From Byssochlamys sp. IMV 00236 (taxonomy: Eukaryota > Ascomycota > Eurotiomycetes > Eurotiales > Thermoascaceae), in contig MSJH02000814.1 of NCBI GenBank assembly GCA_001931875.2, positions 124,001-188,000 of the forward strand: a DNA stretch of 64,000 nucleotides, read 5' to 3'. Position numbers and translations under genes: made by a program. Positions 13,401 through 24,106 of the stretch are shown one piece after another. Below the pieces are notes generated by a model that saw only the letters and a program-made list of their open reading frames with translations, ran no database searches and was not told the DNA's origin. The stretch's first letter is position 1, and each line of letters starts with the position of its first letter.

Positions 13401-13849
13401 CACGATATACTACATTACGATACTGCATTCTCACTACCCCGAACCATTCCACGTTACAGTCCGACGTGGTTTCTTCTTCCTGGCTCTTCTCCGCTTCCTG
13501 ACACGTCTAGACTGCAGCCAACGAGACTCTGGTGCCTGATTCCCTTTAGCGTGGGATGTGCTAGATCGGTGTTCTGGAATATAATATCCGCTGGAACCGC
13601 CGATAAAGTACCGTGGTTATTATTATTCACTGGCTAGGCAGTGATATTGTCTGAGACTCTGAATATCCCAGCCACGCTGTACATACATTAATTCCTTTGC
13701 GGGGCGAGGCAAATCGAGTTCTACTTCGGTCCCGCATCCGACATTCTTCCTGCACACCGCAATCCGCGGGGAAGCAGGACAACAAGCAAGAAGGCGAAGA
13801 TCCCCAACCCGGCGTGCATAACACATTATCGTGTTTCCGATCACTTATC

Positions 13850-14914
13850 GCCTCCCTTATCCATGCACGCACTCCGATCCCAGATCTCACCTCAGACCTG
13901 AGACCAACCGATTATCATCCATCTGCATCGGCCCATTCCCCGTCCATCCCTTGCGCCGGCTGGACGAAGTATACAACCCTATCTGACACCGGCTTCACCC
14001 ATCAGTCGATCCCCGGAGATCAGTCACCACGAAAACAGCAAACAGACGGTCTGTTACGATCTCTCCGCATCGACAACTCTCCCCTCTTGTTTATCAGTCG
14101 GCGATTCCCCCCTCCCTGACGCCCAGTCAACCCCCCATCTCCAACAGTTCGCTATCCGCTATCACTTCTCACACCTTCTGCTGGTGTGACGGTGACTTGT
14201 GACTCTGACTTGTCACGGTGACTTGCTGTTTCTTTCACCAAACCTCGCCCGGAGTGCCCGGGTTCTCCACGAACGAGAACGCCTAGACCCGATTCTCAGC
14301 ATCTATTTGATTGTCATCACCGCCTGTCATCTGCTTGCCGACGACGGGGAACTATTATTATTTACCCGCTTGTTCGCACGCTCCAACAGCATCGCTGCCC
14401 CCACACCGCGACTTTCGCCGGGGAGTCCGTGAACCAGCGGACCGATCCACGAGGGGGAACTAAGCCCCCAAGGCCGTGAGCGATCGCGCCGAAGTTCAAT
14501 TTTATTATTATTCAACTGTCGTGCAGCTGGGCTTAGCATTGCCCAGTTCAGAGCTGTCATATTTATCGGGACCCATCGCCCTACATTCCATCGCGGCGGG
14601 ATTCGTCTGCACGCCCTCGACCGCTACTGCCGCCACAGCTTGTGATTTGGCCTGGCCGTGTCCTTGTTTATTTGCTTTGTCCCTGAGCTGCGTTCTTGTT
14701 GGCGGTGCCTGCCCAACAGACTCGCCGGACGCCTTATCCGTCGCACACGCAAGGGGCGTTCTGACCTGGATCGGGGTACATCTCCCGCGCGCGATCTATA
14801 CAGTATATATCGCCCGCGCCATATAATCATTATCGCGCCATCCCCCTGTTTGCGTGCTTCAAACAACCCTCAACTACAGCTCTACGCGAGTCTTCTTATA
14901 CCAACACCGGCATC
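13850..14914 (+). promoter_or_regulatory. Putative long pyrimidine-rich leader/promoter of the 14915 gene
   Basis: About 1 kb of C/T-rich plus-strand sequence with no conserved ORF runs straight into the start at 14915. It carries several short upstream ATG frames (for example 14199-14432 and 14476-14826). Long C/T-rich leaders with upstream ORFs are typical of tightly regulated genes in filamentous fungi. That this is transcribed leader is my inference; no transcript boundary can be read from the DNA alone. Confidence 0.35.
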
Positions 14915-15475
14915 ATGAGGTTCAGCTTCAGTTTCAGCAGCAGCACCATGTCCTCCCCTTCGCCTTCCTCGCTGCCTCCTCCCCCACCACCTCCTTCTCC
15001 TAACGATGACTTGCTTGATATCACTCCTCGCAAGTCTTCTTTCTCGACGACGCTGGGCATGAGCACGTCGTGTGCATTCCCTTCCTGGCCCAACCGCTCC
15101 TCTCTGCTGAACGCAGATTCCGACTGCTCTACCCCCAGTTCCTATCTGTCGGATGAGGACCTCTTCCCTGAGGGCGCATCCGAGGCTATCATCGACGAGG
15201 AATCTGCCATCATTGACCCTGTCTGCTGCCCTTTCGACGTCACCACGGAGCAGCAGGTGCAGATGATGCGCGCAGCTGCTGAGGAGGAGGAACGACGCCA
15301 GCGATACCTGGCCCAGGTCCAGGCTCACGCTCGCGCACAACAAGCAGCTCGCGTGGCCCAGCTGGCTGCAGCAGAGCGCGAGAATGCACGACGCAAGAAG
15401 CGCAGGGCGGTTCCGGAGAAGAAGCGTCGCTCGACGTCATCATCATCGAAGACAGTGTCGTCTCAGCGGTCGTGA
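14915..15475 (+). CDS. Small disordered protein with proline run and basic alanine-rich C-terminal helix
   Basis: Single exon, 186 aa. From the N-terminus there is a Ser/Phe start (MRFSFSFSSS), a run of seven prolines near residue 22, and a phosphorylation-like segment LLDITPRKSSFSTTLGMST. The block CAFPSWPNRSSL is followed by an acidic segment with YLSDEDLFPEG, then CCPFDVTTEQQ. From about residue 108 a strongly charged Ala/Arg/Gln/Glu helix leads to a Lys/Arg/Ser tail (KKRRAVPEKKRRS), a plausible nuclear signal. Methionine 12 is an alternative start. Codon usage and composition look coding throughout and differ from the neighbouring spacer. I recognise no named domain; the layout suggests a conserved Eurotiomycete protein of unknown function, possibly regulatory. 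It stands alone, 8 kb from the gene on its left and 4 kb from the gene on its right. Confidence 0.75.
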   Translation: MRFSFSFSSSTMSSPSPSSLPPPPPPPSPNDDLLDITPRKSSFSTTLGMSTSCAFPSWPNRSSLLNADSDCSTPSSYLSDEDLFPEGASEAIIDEESAIIDPVCCPFDVTTEQQVQMMRAAAEEEERRQRYLAQVQAHARAQQAARVAQLAAAERENARRKKRRAVPEKKRRSTSSSSKTVSSQRS

Positions 15476-17339
15476 AAACCAACTAATACAGCCTCTTCCC
15501 GAGTTCTTGTTCTTGCTGGCATACGAAGTCTACGGCAGTTTTCTATCCATCTGCGGCACCGGGTTTTCCGCGCTGACCGCCTTTACCATACGGTATTGAT
15601 ACATACCGTTACCATACCCGTCACAACCCGACGCTGCCCGAACACCAAAATCTCCTCGCATCTTATCTTGTTCTCACCGCATCCTCATCCTTCATCCCAC
15701 CCGGACTTCTGCCTATCATGTCTCGGCCATCTCACCGCTGGTCTCTTCCCCCGCCGACTTCTACAGCTTCATCTTGTCTCCAGATGACTCACAGCAGTGC
15801 ATCGCCTTCTTTCTACCCCTCCTTTTGCTTTGTTGGTCACCGTCGACCTGTCTAGGCTTTCTATCATCTTTTGTTTCCGGTTTTGTCTCGGCCTCGGCCC
15901 ATTTCTGGCGACGGTGTTATCGCGGTCTCGGATTTCATATCGCACGGTGTTTCTTTTTCTGGTGTCGCATCATGCATGGTTATATACCCCCTGTTGTTTG
16001 GTTTTTCCACTGGCTCTTGAGATCTCTTGGTTTGTTTTTCCTTAATACCCAGCATCGGCAGTCCCTATCGTGGGCATCGCATACGTCTAGCGTTTCTTTT
16101 CATTATCCACAAATACCATTAGCATAGCGATTCCATAGTTTTCCTACTATCATCAATCAAGTGCACAAACATTTGCACACAATACAGAGTACTCCATCTC
16201 TTGAATCAGTAATAATAGTAGAAGTAGTAAAAGTAATAATAGCAGTAGTATATATAGATACGCGTTATGCCCACAGAAACCAGTCCGTGCGAATAGTATA
16301 TCGCCATCGCCACTCCACGCCATACCTATGATAGGTATGCAGGCTGCTGCCTAGCGCGCAACAACAGGCGATTTCCATGTTTCCATCCCTCCTTCCAGAA
16401 CAAACCAGCCCTTTGTCTTCAATGTCGCAGAATTCGCACTAAAGCACGTCCCGCTGTCCAGCTTTTTCTTTTTTCTTTTTTCTTTCTTTTTTTTTTTCCT
16501 TGTTGTCATGTTGTTCCCATTTAACTGATTCTGTGGATCCCAAGGGAGGCGCAGCGCAGCGCAGTGCGCTCTAGATTCTTTTTTTTAATTTATTATTATT
16601 ACACTTTTTTTTTTATTGTTTCAGATTTCGATTTGGTCTAGGAAATGAAAGGCGAGTGGGATTGGGATTTAAGGTGCGGTTAGCTCGCTAGCGAATCAAA
16701 TTGCGTGGTTTGTTGTTTTTGTTTTTGCTCGAGCCTTGTGGTAAGTTATGTACGTATGTATGTATTGTACTGTGTTATTGTATATACATACAGTACCTAC
16801 TTTGTGTGGGCGGGGAGAGGTCTAGTTGAGTAAGTACGGAGTAGTTACTGGGGAAAACGCACTGTTTTTGAGAATATGTTTTGATTTTTTCTGTGCGTTC
16901 TGTAGTTAGTTAGTTAGTAGAGGATTGGTAATGATAATAGTAGTATATGTATGTACTCTAGGAGTATTGATGACTGCGTGTGATATACATATCAAAGTCG
17001 TAGTAGTGTATAATACTTATACTATCTCTAGAGATGAAACTGCAGTGTATTGCGACTATCTAGGTATCTCTCGCCCTCCCTCTCTCTCTAATGGATTTCT
17101 GAATCGGTCCTTTTCTCCCTCCCTCTCTTTTCTCACGGATCAAACGGCAAAAGACTGCCGGGGATTATCCGCGTGGGAATCGGATAATTAGATTAAATTA
17201 GGTAGGTATTAGAGTAATTAGTTACTGTACTCCTCGTGGGAAAATCGAGTCCCGCGAGAGAGAAAAAAAAAAAAGAATAAAAAAGGTCATGCCATATCAT
17301 CATAAAAAGAAACTAAACTGTAAACGAAATAAAATTAAA

Positions 17340-17560
17340 CTAGATGGATACCTAGTTACTTCATCCCACGTACCTAGGTACCTAATGCTTGGGTACCTAG
17401 GTAACTTCCAGTAGCTATCTTGCTAGATAGAAGCCCAGGCTAGATACATAGCTTGTCAGATATCTTAGGTAGGTAGGTAGCTATCGGCTCCGTACCGTAT
17501 CTACCCCTCCATATCTAATTACCTAGGTAGGTACGGAGGTAGGAGGTGGGGGTGGGGGCG
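17340..17560. repeat. Cluster of TAGGTA/TACCTA words forming short palindromes
   Basis: Words such as GGTACCTAGGTAC and CCTAGGTAGGTA recur many times in about 200 bp, in both orientations, with AGGTAGGTAGGTAG near 17466. More copies lie near 17830. They resemble the TAGGTA-rich spacer sequence common in Aspergillus genomes. I cannot assign a function. Confidence 0.55.
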
Positions 17561-19338
17561 GAAATAGAGGGGTAATTACTACTATACACGGGATACATAA
17601 TGACAATAACTACCGATAATAATAATTACAATGACACAATTGAATTGAAGTAAGATTATGATTACCGAACGGAGGGGTTTTTCGTTCGGTTCATTTAGTT
17701 CGGACTTTTTCATTTTCTCGGTGAGGGGTAGTAATAATAATAATGGCTTTCTTTTCGATTTTCGAATAGCCGCCGATGTGGCCCCGTTTGAGGTATATTC
17801 CTCTTCGGGCAGGTGGGACGAGAGAGGTAAATAGGTAGGTACCCAAGCTGGAACGTGATTATTTATGCTAGTTAGGAGCTATTTGGAGGGGTAGCTAGCT
17901 ATGACTCTATGATGAACTACTACGGAGGGGTTCTTGCACAGATGATTCTGTCAATATACGCTTAAGTGGACGTTGAACAGTTCTTCTGCAGGTGAAGCTA
18001 TATTATAGTGAATCAGTACAAGAGTCGAGTTTCTTTGTCGATAGAAGAGAAATCTAGCTTCAACTAATTGTCTGCACAATAGACATTGTGTCCTCGAAAT
18101 ATAATTTCCTCTTTCAAGGGGTGGCATATCAAGCACTCGAATGAAACAGCTAGAGCGATCACGGATGCTATTCTGATCTGGGTCTATCGCAGCGGTCTCC
18201 AGCTGCTGAACTGCGCAAGCACTCACCAAATATCTATCACTGCTTTATCAGTTTCTATAAGTGCTAAATCATCTAAAAGCAGAGCTAGACATCGAAAATC
18301 TACATCGGATTGAAGAGCGGGTGTTTATGAACAAACCTCTCCGATTCCACTCACGCAGAATCCCAAGAAATTTCCTAAATCATGTCCCAATTGAGGAAGA
18401 CAGAGACATGTCATTCATTGCGGCATACATTGCGAATTCTAATAGAGATGGAACTCGATCTCCTTGCGCCTGGTGGGGGACTAATATCGGAACACATTAT
18501 GTCGGTATTACTGTGCTATTATTCTATTATATCTCCTCTGGGCCGTGAAAGGAATAGAACAACGTCTTTCCTCCTCTTACTATCTTTGTAGCGTAAACAC
18601 ATATCTATGCCATGTTATCATCTGTTTGACATCCTACCCTACCTTGGATAGAGCCTACTGGAACATGGCACGGCGGCCATATTTCTCACTAATTTGTCCT
18701 GTTGGTCGAATGTCTGAGTCTGATTCTAGAACCGTATCATAATCAACCGATAGTATTGGAGAGATAGCTGCTGCAGACCACAGACAGTCCCTCCTAGTAA
18801 AGAATGCAACGTTGATATACGGCCAGGATGAGGAATATGCTGTCTTGAAGCCTGACTTCCGCTGAGGCGATCAGCCTACTTGGGGCACCGTGGGATGTCT
18901 ACTATATTTTCTTTCGTATCAGCCGAATTGGACATCTACAGGATCTAGCTCAGTGCGGCGAGAATCAAGAAATAGTACCTATCTTATTTGTACAATGTCG
19001 CCGCTTTTTACTTATACCCTGAGAGGCCCAAGGCTTATTGTATGTACTTAATTAGTGGAGGGTGATATTATAAGATTTTCGAAATTTAGCATATATCATT
19101 TAGATTGCATTCTGTAAACATATCATTGTCCCCGTTAGTGGAACGCTGGGGTAGGTTCGAGGTTGCTCGTTTATAAACATACCCCTTGAGACTTCTGTAA
19201 CTTGACCCTCAGTAGAGGCCATGTTCAAGAGCAGAATGACTCCATGGATTACGAAAGCCGTCCTTCACTACGAATAGTCCCCAAGGGCCTACAAGAACTA
19301 CACAGGGGCACCTACCGGTTAACTACGCATGCCACTTA

Positions 19339-19380
19339 CCTGAACCATATGGCCTGAACCATATGGCCTGAACCATATGG
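19339..19380. repeat. Three perfect 14-bp tandem repeats
   Basis: The unit CCTGAACCATATGG occurs three times head to tail without a mismatch. Each unit holds the palindrome CCATATGG. It lies about 300 bp beyond the stop codon of the uL15 gene. Confidence 0.95.
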
Positions 19381-19673
19381 TATGGACAGCACGATGACCA
19401 CTACGACGATCCCTCTTATCATCCGTACAGCATACAGAATGGTGCCGTGTCGGCAACCCCTCCCACGAGGAAAGCAAAGAGAATGCCCGAAAGGCATTGG
19501 TCTGTTCGGTAATGAATCAATTTCTTATAGCTGCAGGCTACTCCAAATTGACCATTACCCAGCCACCACGCTGACTTGCTCGCCGGCAAGTAACTCGCTC
19601 CATCACTGGAGCGAGTCGTCCATCATGAGTTCCTCCCTTCCGTTATTTCCTTTTTGTCGGTTTCGATCAGGGC

Positions 19674-20289
19674 TTATGCCACAAGCTGGATGCTACCACC
19701 AGCTTCCTTGATCTTACGCTCAGCCTCACGGCTGACGTAGCGAGCCTTCACAACAACGGGGATCTCGGGCAGACGGCCCTTGCCCAGAAGCTTGGAATAG
19801 CCAAGGGCGAGAAGGTCGATGACGGGGGCAGTGTCCTGGGCGGTGTTGTTCTCGGCCAGGTACTTTTCGCGGATCTCCTCAGGAACGATAGACCAGAGCT
19901 GGAAACGATTGGATTAGCGACGAGTATCAAAATGGAGTACCATGCGGAATTGCTCACCTTGTCGAGGTTGAGGACTGGCTTCCACAGGTGGTTGCGGAGG
20001 AGGTGGAAGCGTCTCATACCAACCTGCTTGAGTCAGTAAAAGATCCTGAAGGTACGCGACCGCTCTTTACTCACTTTACCGAAGTAACCAGGGTGGTACT
20101 TGTCCAAGTTGGTTCGGTGGTGGTGCTGACCACCGGCCATACCGCGACCACCGGGGTGCTTGCGGTGCTTGCCAATACGACCGTGTCCGGCAGAGACATG
20201 GCCACGGCTGATTTCGTCAGTACTGTGGAAAATAGATATCGAGATGGAGACACTTACTGCTTCCTGGTCTTGGTCAAACGGGTAGGCAT
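19674..20289 (-). CDS. rpl28: 60S ribosomal protein uL15 (L27a/L28)
   Basis: Minus-strand exons 20289-20258, 20207-20075, 20023-19958 and 19898-19674 give 151 aa. Introns of 50, 51 and 59 nt have GTAAGT, GTGAGT and GTGAGC donors. The protein starts [18 protein letters not shown], continues with [15 protein letters not shown] and [17 protein letters not shown], and ends AGGSIQLVA. All are hallmark blocks of eukaryotic L27a, a large-subunit protein near the exit tunnel. Length matches the family (about 149 aa). The first exon of only 32 nt explains why a simple ORF scan misses the start. A CACGTGAT element lies about 100 bp upstream. Confidence 0.97.
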
Positions 20290-20383
20290 TTTGGTGGTCC
20301 GCGTTTGTCTGTTGTCGCTGAGTCGCAGTGAAGTAGGATAGAATCGAGCAGATATCGATCGCTTCTTGTGCGCTTATGTAATT

Positions 20384-20403
20384 CGATCACGTGATGTGAT
20401 CAT
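20384..20403. promoter_or_regulatory. CACGTG-centred palindrome upstream of the uL15 gene
   Basis: ATCACGTGAT is followed immediately by GTGATCAT, about 100 bp upstream of the uL15 start codon. CACGTG is the classic bHLH (E-box/Cbf1-type) core, and such sites occur in fungal ribosomal-protein promoters. Regulation is inferred from sequence and position only. Confidence 0.4.
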
Positions 20404-20537
20404 AGCCCTCATCAGGCCAATGCACTTCTCATGGATTGATCTCACCTGGAAAATAGGATAATAGAGTCAGTAAGATCGGTATATTTCAACTGGCGATGCG
20501 TATTTCTGAATACGTACTGCAACGAGATCTAGCAATG

Positions 20538-20963
20538 TCACCCGCAACCTACAACTACAAGCTCTCCCTGGCCTTTCCACATATTTGATCCATAGGTATT
20601 CTCTCCGCAAGTCCAGCCCATCCTATTTGCAAAATGTTGTTCCACGATCAGCAAATATTCCTCGTAGCTCAGGCATTTCAGTTCTGGAGCCTGCGTCTCA
20701 TATAATTCACCCGCCTGGCGCGATGTTTTGTTGCACTTCCGCTGGAGAAAGCCTGACTGCTTGGTATAGGCCCAGCCGATCCTCGAGGTTATTGATATCT
20801 GTAGAGTCTGAACGGAAGAAATCTTAGATTGTCGGCCTGGAATATAGCCATATTCCCATTTGGTCGTTACAAAGCCAATCATTTTGTTCTGACTAATTGG
20901 ATACGCGATGAAGTGCTTTCCAAATGCTATTATCCATAAAAAGCTATTTATTCCTAGAAACAT
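20538..20963 (-). pseudogene. Possible relic of an FAD-dependent (salicylate hydroxylase-like) monooxygenase
   Basis: This minus-strand frame contains GKHFIAYPISQNKMIGFV. It resembles the family's conserved stretch (GxHFIAYPIRxGKLxNFV) that precedes the substrate-domain tryptophan. No FAD-binding GxGxxG start, GD motif or other neighbouring domain parts lie around it, and the rest of the frame does not match the family. I read it as a short remnant; the resemblance rests on one block, so chance is possible. Confidence 0.35.
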
Positions 20964-21093
20964 ATATAGAAAATATTAAACTCCCGCTTCTTTCTATACG
21001 TATCCAAAATACATCCAAAAGGCTTAAGCTTAAAGGCCCGCGCACAAGCACTCTACCTAACGTTGTGGTGACGCCCAAAAAAACTGGCCCACA

Positions 21094-21133
21094 TTGTATG
21101 GGGAAAATGGCATGTTGCGATTTTCCCATACAA
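21094..21133. repeat. Near-perfect inverted repeat (hairpin)
   Basis: Arms TTGTATGGGGAAAAT and ATTTTCCCATACAA pair with a single extra G in the left arm and an 11-nt loop. It lies in the spacer between the monooxygenase relic and BCD1. It could be a small foldback element, a terminal-repeat remnant or a regulatory palindrome. Confidence 0.8.
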
Positions 21134-21514
21134 AATCGTTCCCCCTCAGCAACTTCTGTACACCTGAACCGTTGCACGCAGATTCCAGCCCCAACTGACC
21201 CCGGTGGATATATATGAGGGCGAACTATCGACGGAGGTATCAACTGGCACAAAAAAAAGTATTTCTAAGTAGATACATGCTATTTTTCTGACTATGGAGC
21301 CGACCCAAAGATTGAAAAGCGATGGGCTCCCCCACAAGGAGCTCAGCTTATCGATAAGGCAGAGGCAAAAAGACCCTGCCGGCCCGAGCTTTTGTCCGGC
21401 TATTTTTCCTGCCAGAGATGATGACCGCCATCGCTTCGTTCTTCTACTATACACGTCGAATACAAGCTTAGACAGACTTTGATTCAATTGTCAATCTGAT
21501 CTCTATAGGCCGGC

Positions 21515-22920
21515 ATGTCAGGCTCGGCCGGTGGCGAAGATGCGCTCTTGAGTGAGCTGTGTACGATATGGTAAGTCTGATCATAGCCCATTCCATCTTC
21601 TATTGTTGCTGAACGAATGAAACGAACGAGAAACTAATTTACCACTCCATTCCATAGTCACATCAACGCGCCTAAATATCGCTGCCCCCGGTGCTCGATC
21701 CGCACCTGCTCCCTCCCCTGCACCCGCCGCCACAAGCTCTGGTCGCAATGCTCTGGGGTGCGCGATCCCGCCGCATACCTGAAGCGCCACGAACTGGCGA
21801 ACCCGTCTGCCTTTGATCGCGACTTTAACTTCATTACTGGCATCGAGCGGAGCTTGGAGCGAGCTGAGAGGGAAGTTGAGCGTCGTGGTGTTACGCTCCC
21901 CAGTGAAGAGGAGCTGGCTCTGAATGCAGATGAAGAAGGGGTCGGGGCTGCGCCGGGGGCTGGGAAGAAGAGGAAGAGAGAGACACTGGTCAAGGGCGAG
22001 GCGGGCTTCTTGCGGGGTGCAGAGGCCAGTGGTGTTAGGGTGGTGAGGGCCCCTAGGGGCATGACTAGGAATAAGGAGAATACGTCCCGGTGGCACCTGA
22101 AGTATGTCCTTGCAGGTCTTGGGGGGGCGACAGCGGTTGAGCTTGGTACTAACTTACTTACAGACACAAATGCCTTAGCTGGACAGTGGAATGGGTCGCC
22201 CCGGATGGTCAGAGAACGAGGAGGAATTGCAGCGAGACATGCACCATCGCTGAAGCCTACGATCGGATATATCCTCCTCCCAAAGAAGAAAAGCAGACCC
22301 GGAGCGCGCAGAGTACCGATTCAACAACTCCTACAACACTAACAGCTCAGGAAGGCAACCCCGAGACACGCCGGGGGCAGGAGAAGGACGAAGAAGCGAG
22401 CCATAATATCGACAACGGCGACGCCCGAGCTCCAGCGCCGCCAGACGCAGAGACACCCGGAATCCCAGCAGCAGAAACATCACAGCCTGAATCTGGGCCT
22501 CAAGATCAACCACAATCATCGTCGACTCCAGCTGTCCATCGGGGTCTCTACTTCTACCTCCACCGACCACGAACCGCTACAAAACAAACCGTCCTCATAC
22601 CTCTCCGTCCCAGCAATACTTTTACGGCCTCTCTCCGCGATCGAGTCGTTCTCGAATTTCCCACCGTCTTTGTCCTTCCACAATCACCACAGGACCTCTC
22701 ACAATCACGAAAGGAAAAGGAGGAAGAAGTGATAGACTGTCAGTATCTGTTGGAGGAGGATTACCTGCGCATTTACGGACCACCACCGGAAGAAGAATCA
22801 AAGCCCAGAGAAGAGAGTGAGGAGGAAGGGGCAGTAAACGAATCCACGATGACCGGTCTGCCTGATGTAGATGAGAAAAAGGTACTTGAGGTTTTGCAGC
22901 AAGATCTCGCACAGGCATGA
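21515..22920 (+). CDS. bcd1: Box C/D snoRNA protein 1 (HIT zinc-finger snoRNP assembly factor)
   Basis: Exons 21515-21570, 21658-22101 and 22164-22920 give 418 aa. The N-terminus is a zf-HIT domain: C16-x2-C19, C28-x2-C31, C36-x3-C40, H44 and C50, within CTICHINAPKYRCPRC, where intron 1 splits the second cysteine codon. A typical BCD1 helical region follows (YLKRHELANPSAFDRDFNFI), then HKCLSWTVEWV across intron 2. The middle is acidic and disordered. A C-terminal globular part (RGLYFYLHRPRT, LEFPTVFVLP) matches fungal BCD1. The protein works in the nucleus in early assembly of box C/D snoRNPs with Rvb1/2 and Nop58. The start is fixed by the short first exon, which encodes the first zinc ligands. 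Confidence 0.93.
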
Positions 22921-24106
22921 TTTCCTGCTGTTCTTTCGAGCGGAAGACAGTTAGTATATAGTTCGCATCTATGGAGTTAGTGTCTAGCAATGGCTTATAC
23001 GGTTCGATTCTCAACAATTCCGGACGGGACTACTACTACCAAGACATCATTTGGCAGCTCTCGCGAATCATTTGTCAGTACGGGACCGATACACCACCAG
23101 TCTCTGGCCAATACGTGTAGTGCCCTATCGGCTGCCAGACGAGAGACTGGTCAGGCTCTTATACGGTCCATATTGCCATTTCTTCGGTAAGAGAGTCGAG
23201 TTACCGTAACAGCGACATCTAGGACATTGGATTGTCGAGGTCACGCAGGTCAGATACGTGGGCATTGTGGCGGACGGGTAGCATCGTGGACCTTTACGTC
23301 AACATCATTACCTGCAAGAAGGGACTCCGGTGTACTCATTTACTTTCGCTGGTCACACCTGGCCGCACACGCGCCAGTGTCCCGACCTTGTAGCTCTATG
23401 GCAGGAAGGGCATCGCGGAGCAGCTACTCAGCTCGTGGATATCGAAGAGATATGGTAAAAAGCGCAACCCCGGTAATCTGGTAGTCGATCAGGGTTCCTG
23501 TGTTATTCTTCAGTGAACAAAATATGCATCACCCAAGGGACAACTATATATCAAAATGTCAAGCAACGCTAACTCCAGCAGGGTATCTAAGAATCGCAAT
23601 ACCGAACACAACGCCGTACAACCAAACTCAAAAATGCAGCGATATATTCATCCTGGGAACCCAAAAAACAAAGCATCAAGCTTATTTAGATATGCAGCCT
23701 TGCGGTTGCAGAGGAATATAGGATTTTCCGGTTATGCACGCCGTAGTATGCGCACTTCGTCCAGAACCAGGGAAGCCCTGAGGCTCATGAAGTGACAATT
23801 ATCGGCGGCACGCCTTCCATCCATTGTTGGATGGGATGCGGATATTGTTCAGTGATAAGGCATCACTGATACAACACATCCGAAAGTGGAGTGGACCTCG
23901 TTGTAGAACCGCCTGTTGACAGCATACTGTCATATCATGGCGCTCTGAAACCGTCGGTGGAGCCGCTTAGAGAGACATCGCTGTGCACGGCAACAGTATG
24001 GCAATCAAGTAGGAGAAATCCCGGTTTCCAGGATTCAACTCCTCGAGTTGATAAAGTCAAGAAGGCTCAGATTAGATCTGAATCGATCTAACCAATTACT
24101 GAAACC
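22921..24106. other. Intergenic, no supportable gene
   Basis: Short frames at 22990-23190, 23227-23484 and 23556-23795 have no recognisable family. The 3' ends of BCD1 and of the convergent coiled-coil gene lie at the two margins. Confidence 0.45.

Larger units (their letters stand above)
10101..13850. other. Gene-poor region, low-complexity tracts
   Basis: Contains G-runs near 10270 and 10395, an (AT)10 tract at 10617-10636, a TTATTATT cluster near 11180 and 11570, and a pentanucleotide repeat at 13373-13400. Short frames (for example 11511-11936 and 12586-12924) look random. Nothing coding can be supported. Confidence 0.5.
15479..19673. other. Long non-coding spacer
   Basis: Contains the probable T-rich 3' region of the 14915 gene, poly-T/TTTTC tracts (16465-16500, 16580-16620), imperfect AGTAGTAATA repeats near 16205-16255, and clustered TAGGTA/TACCTA palindromic words (17340-17560). 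From 17950 to 19300 the sequence is AT-rich and degenerate. No ORF resembles a known protein. It ends with the 14-bp triplicate at 19339-19380. Confidence 0.5.

Noticed and set aside
21581..22167. Two long minus-strand frames (about 170 codons)
   Set aside because: They lie antisense to the confidently spliced BCD1 exons and have no family resemblance.
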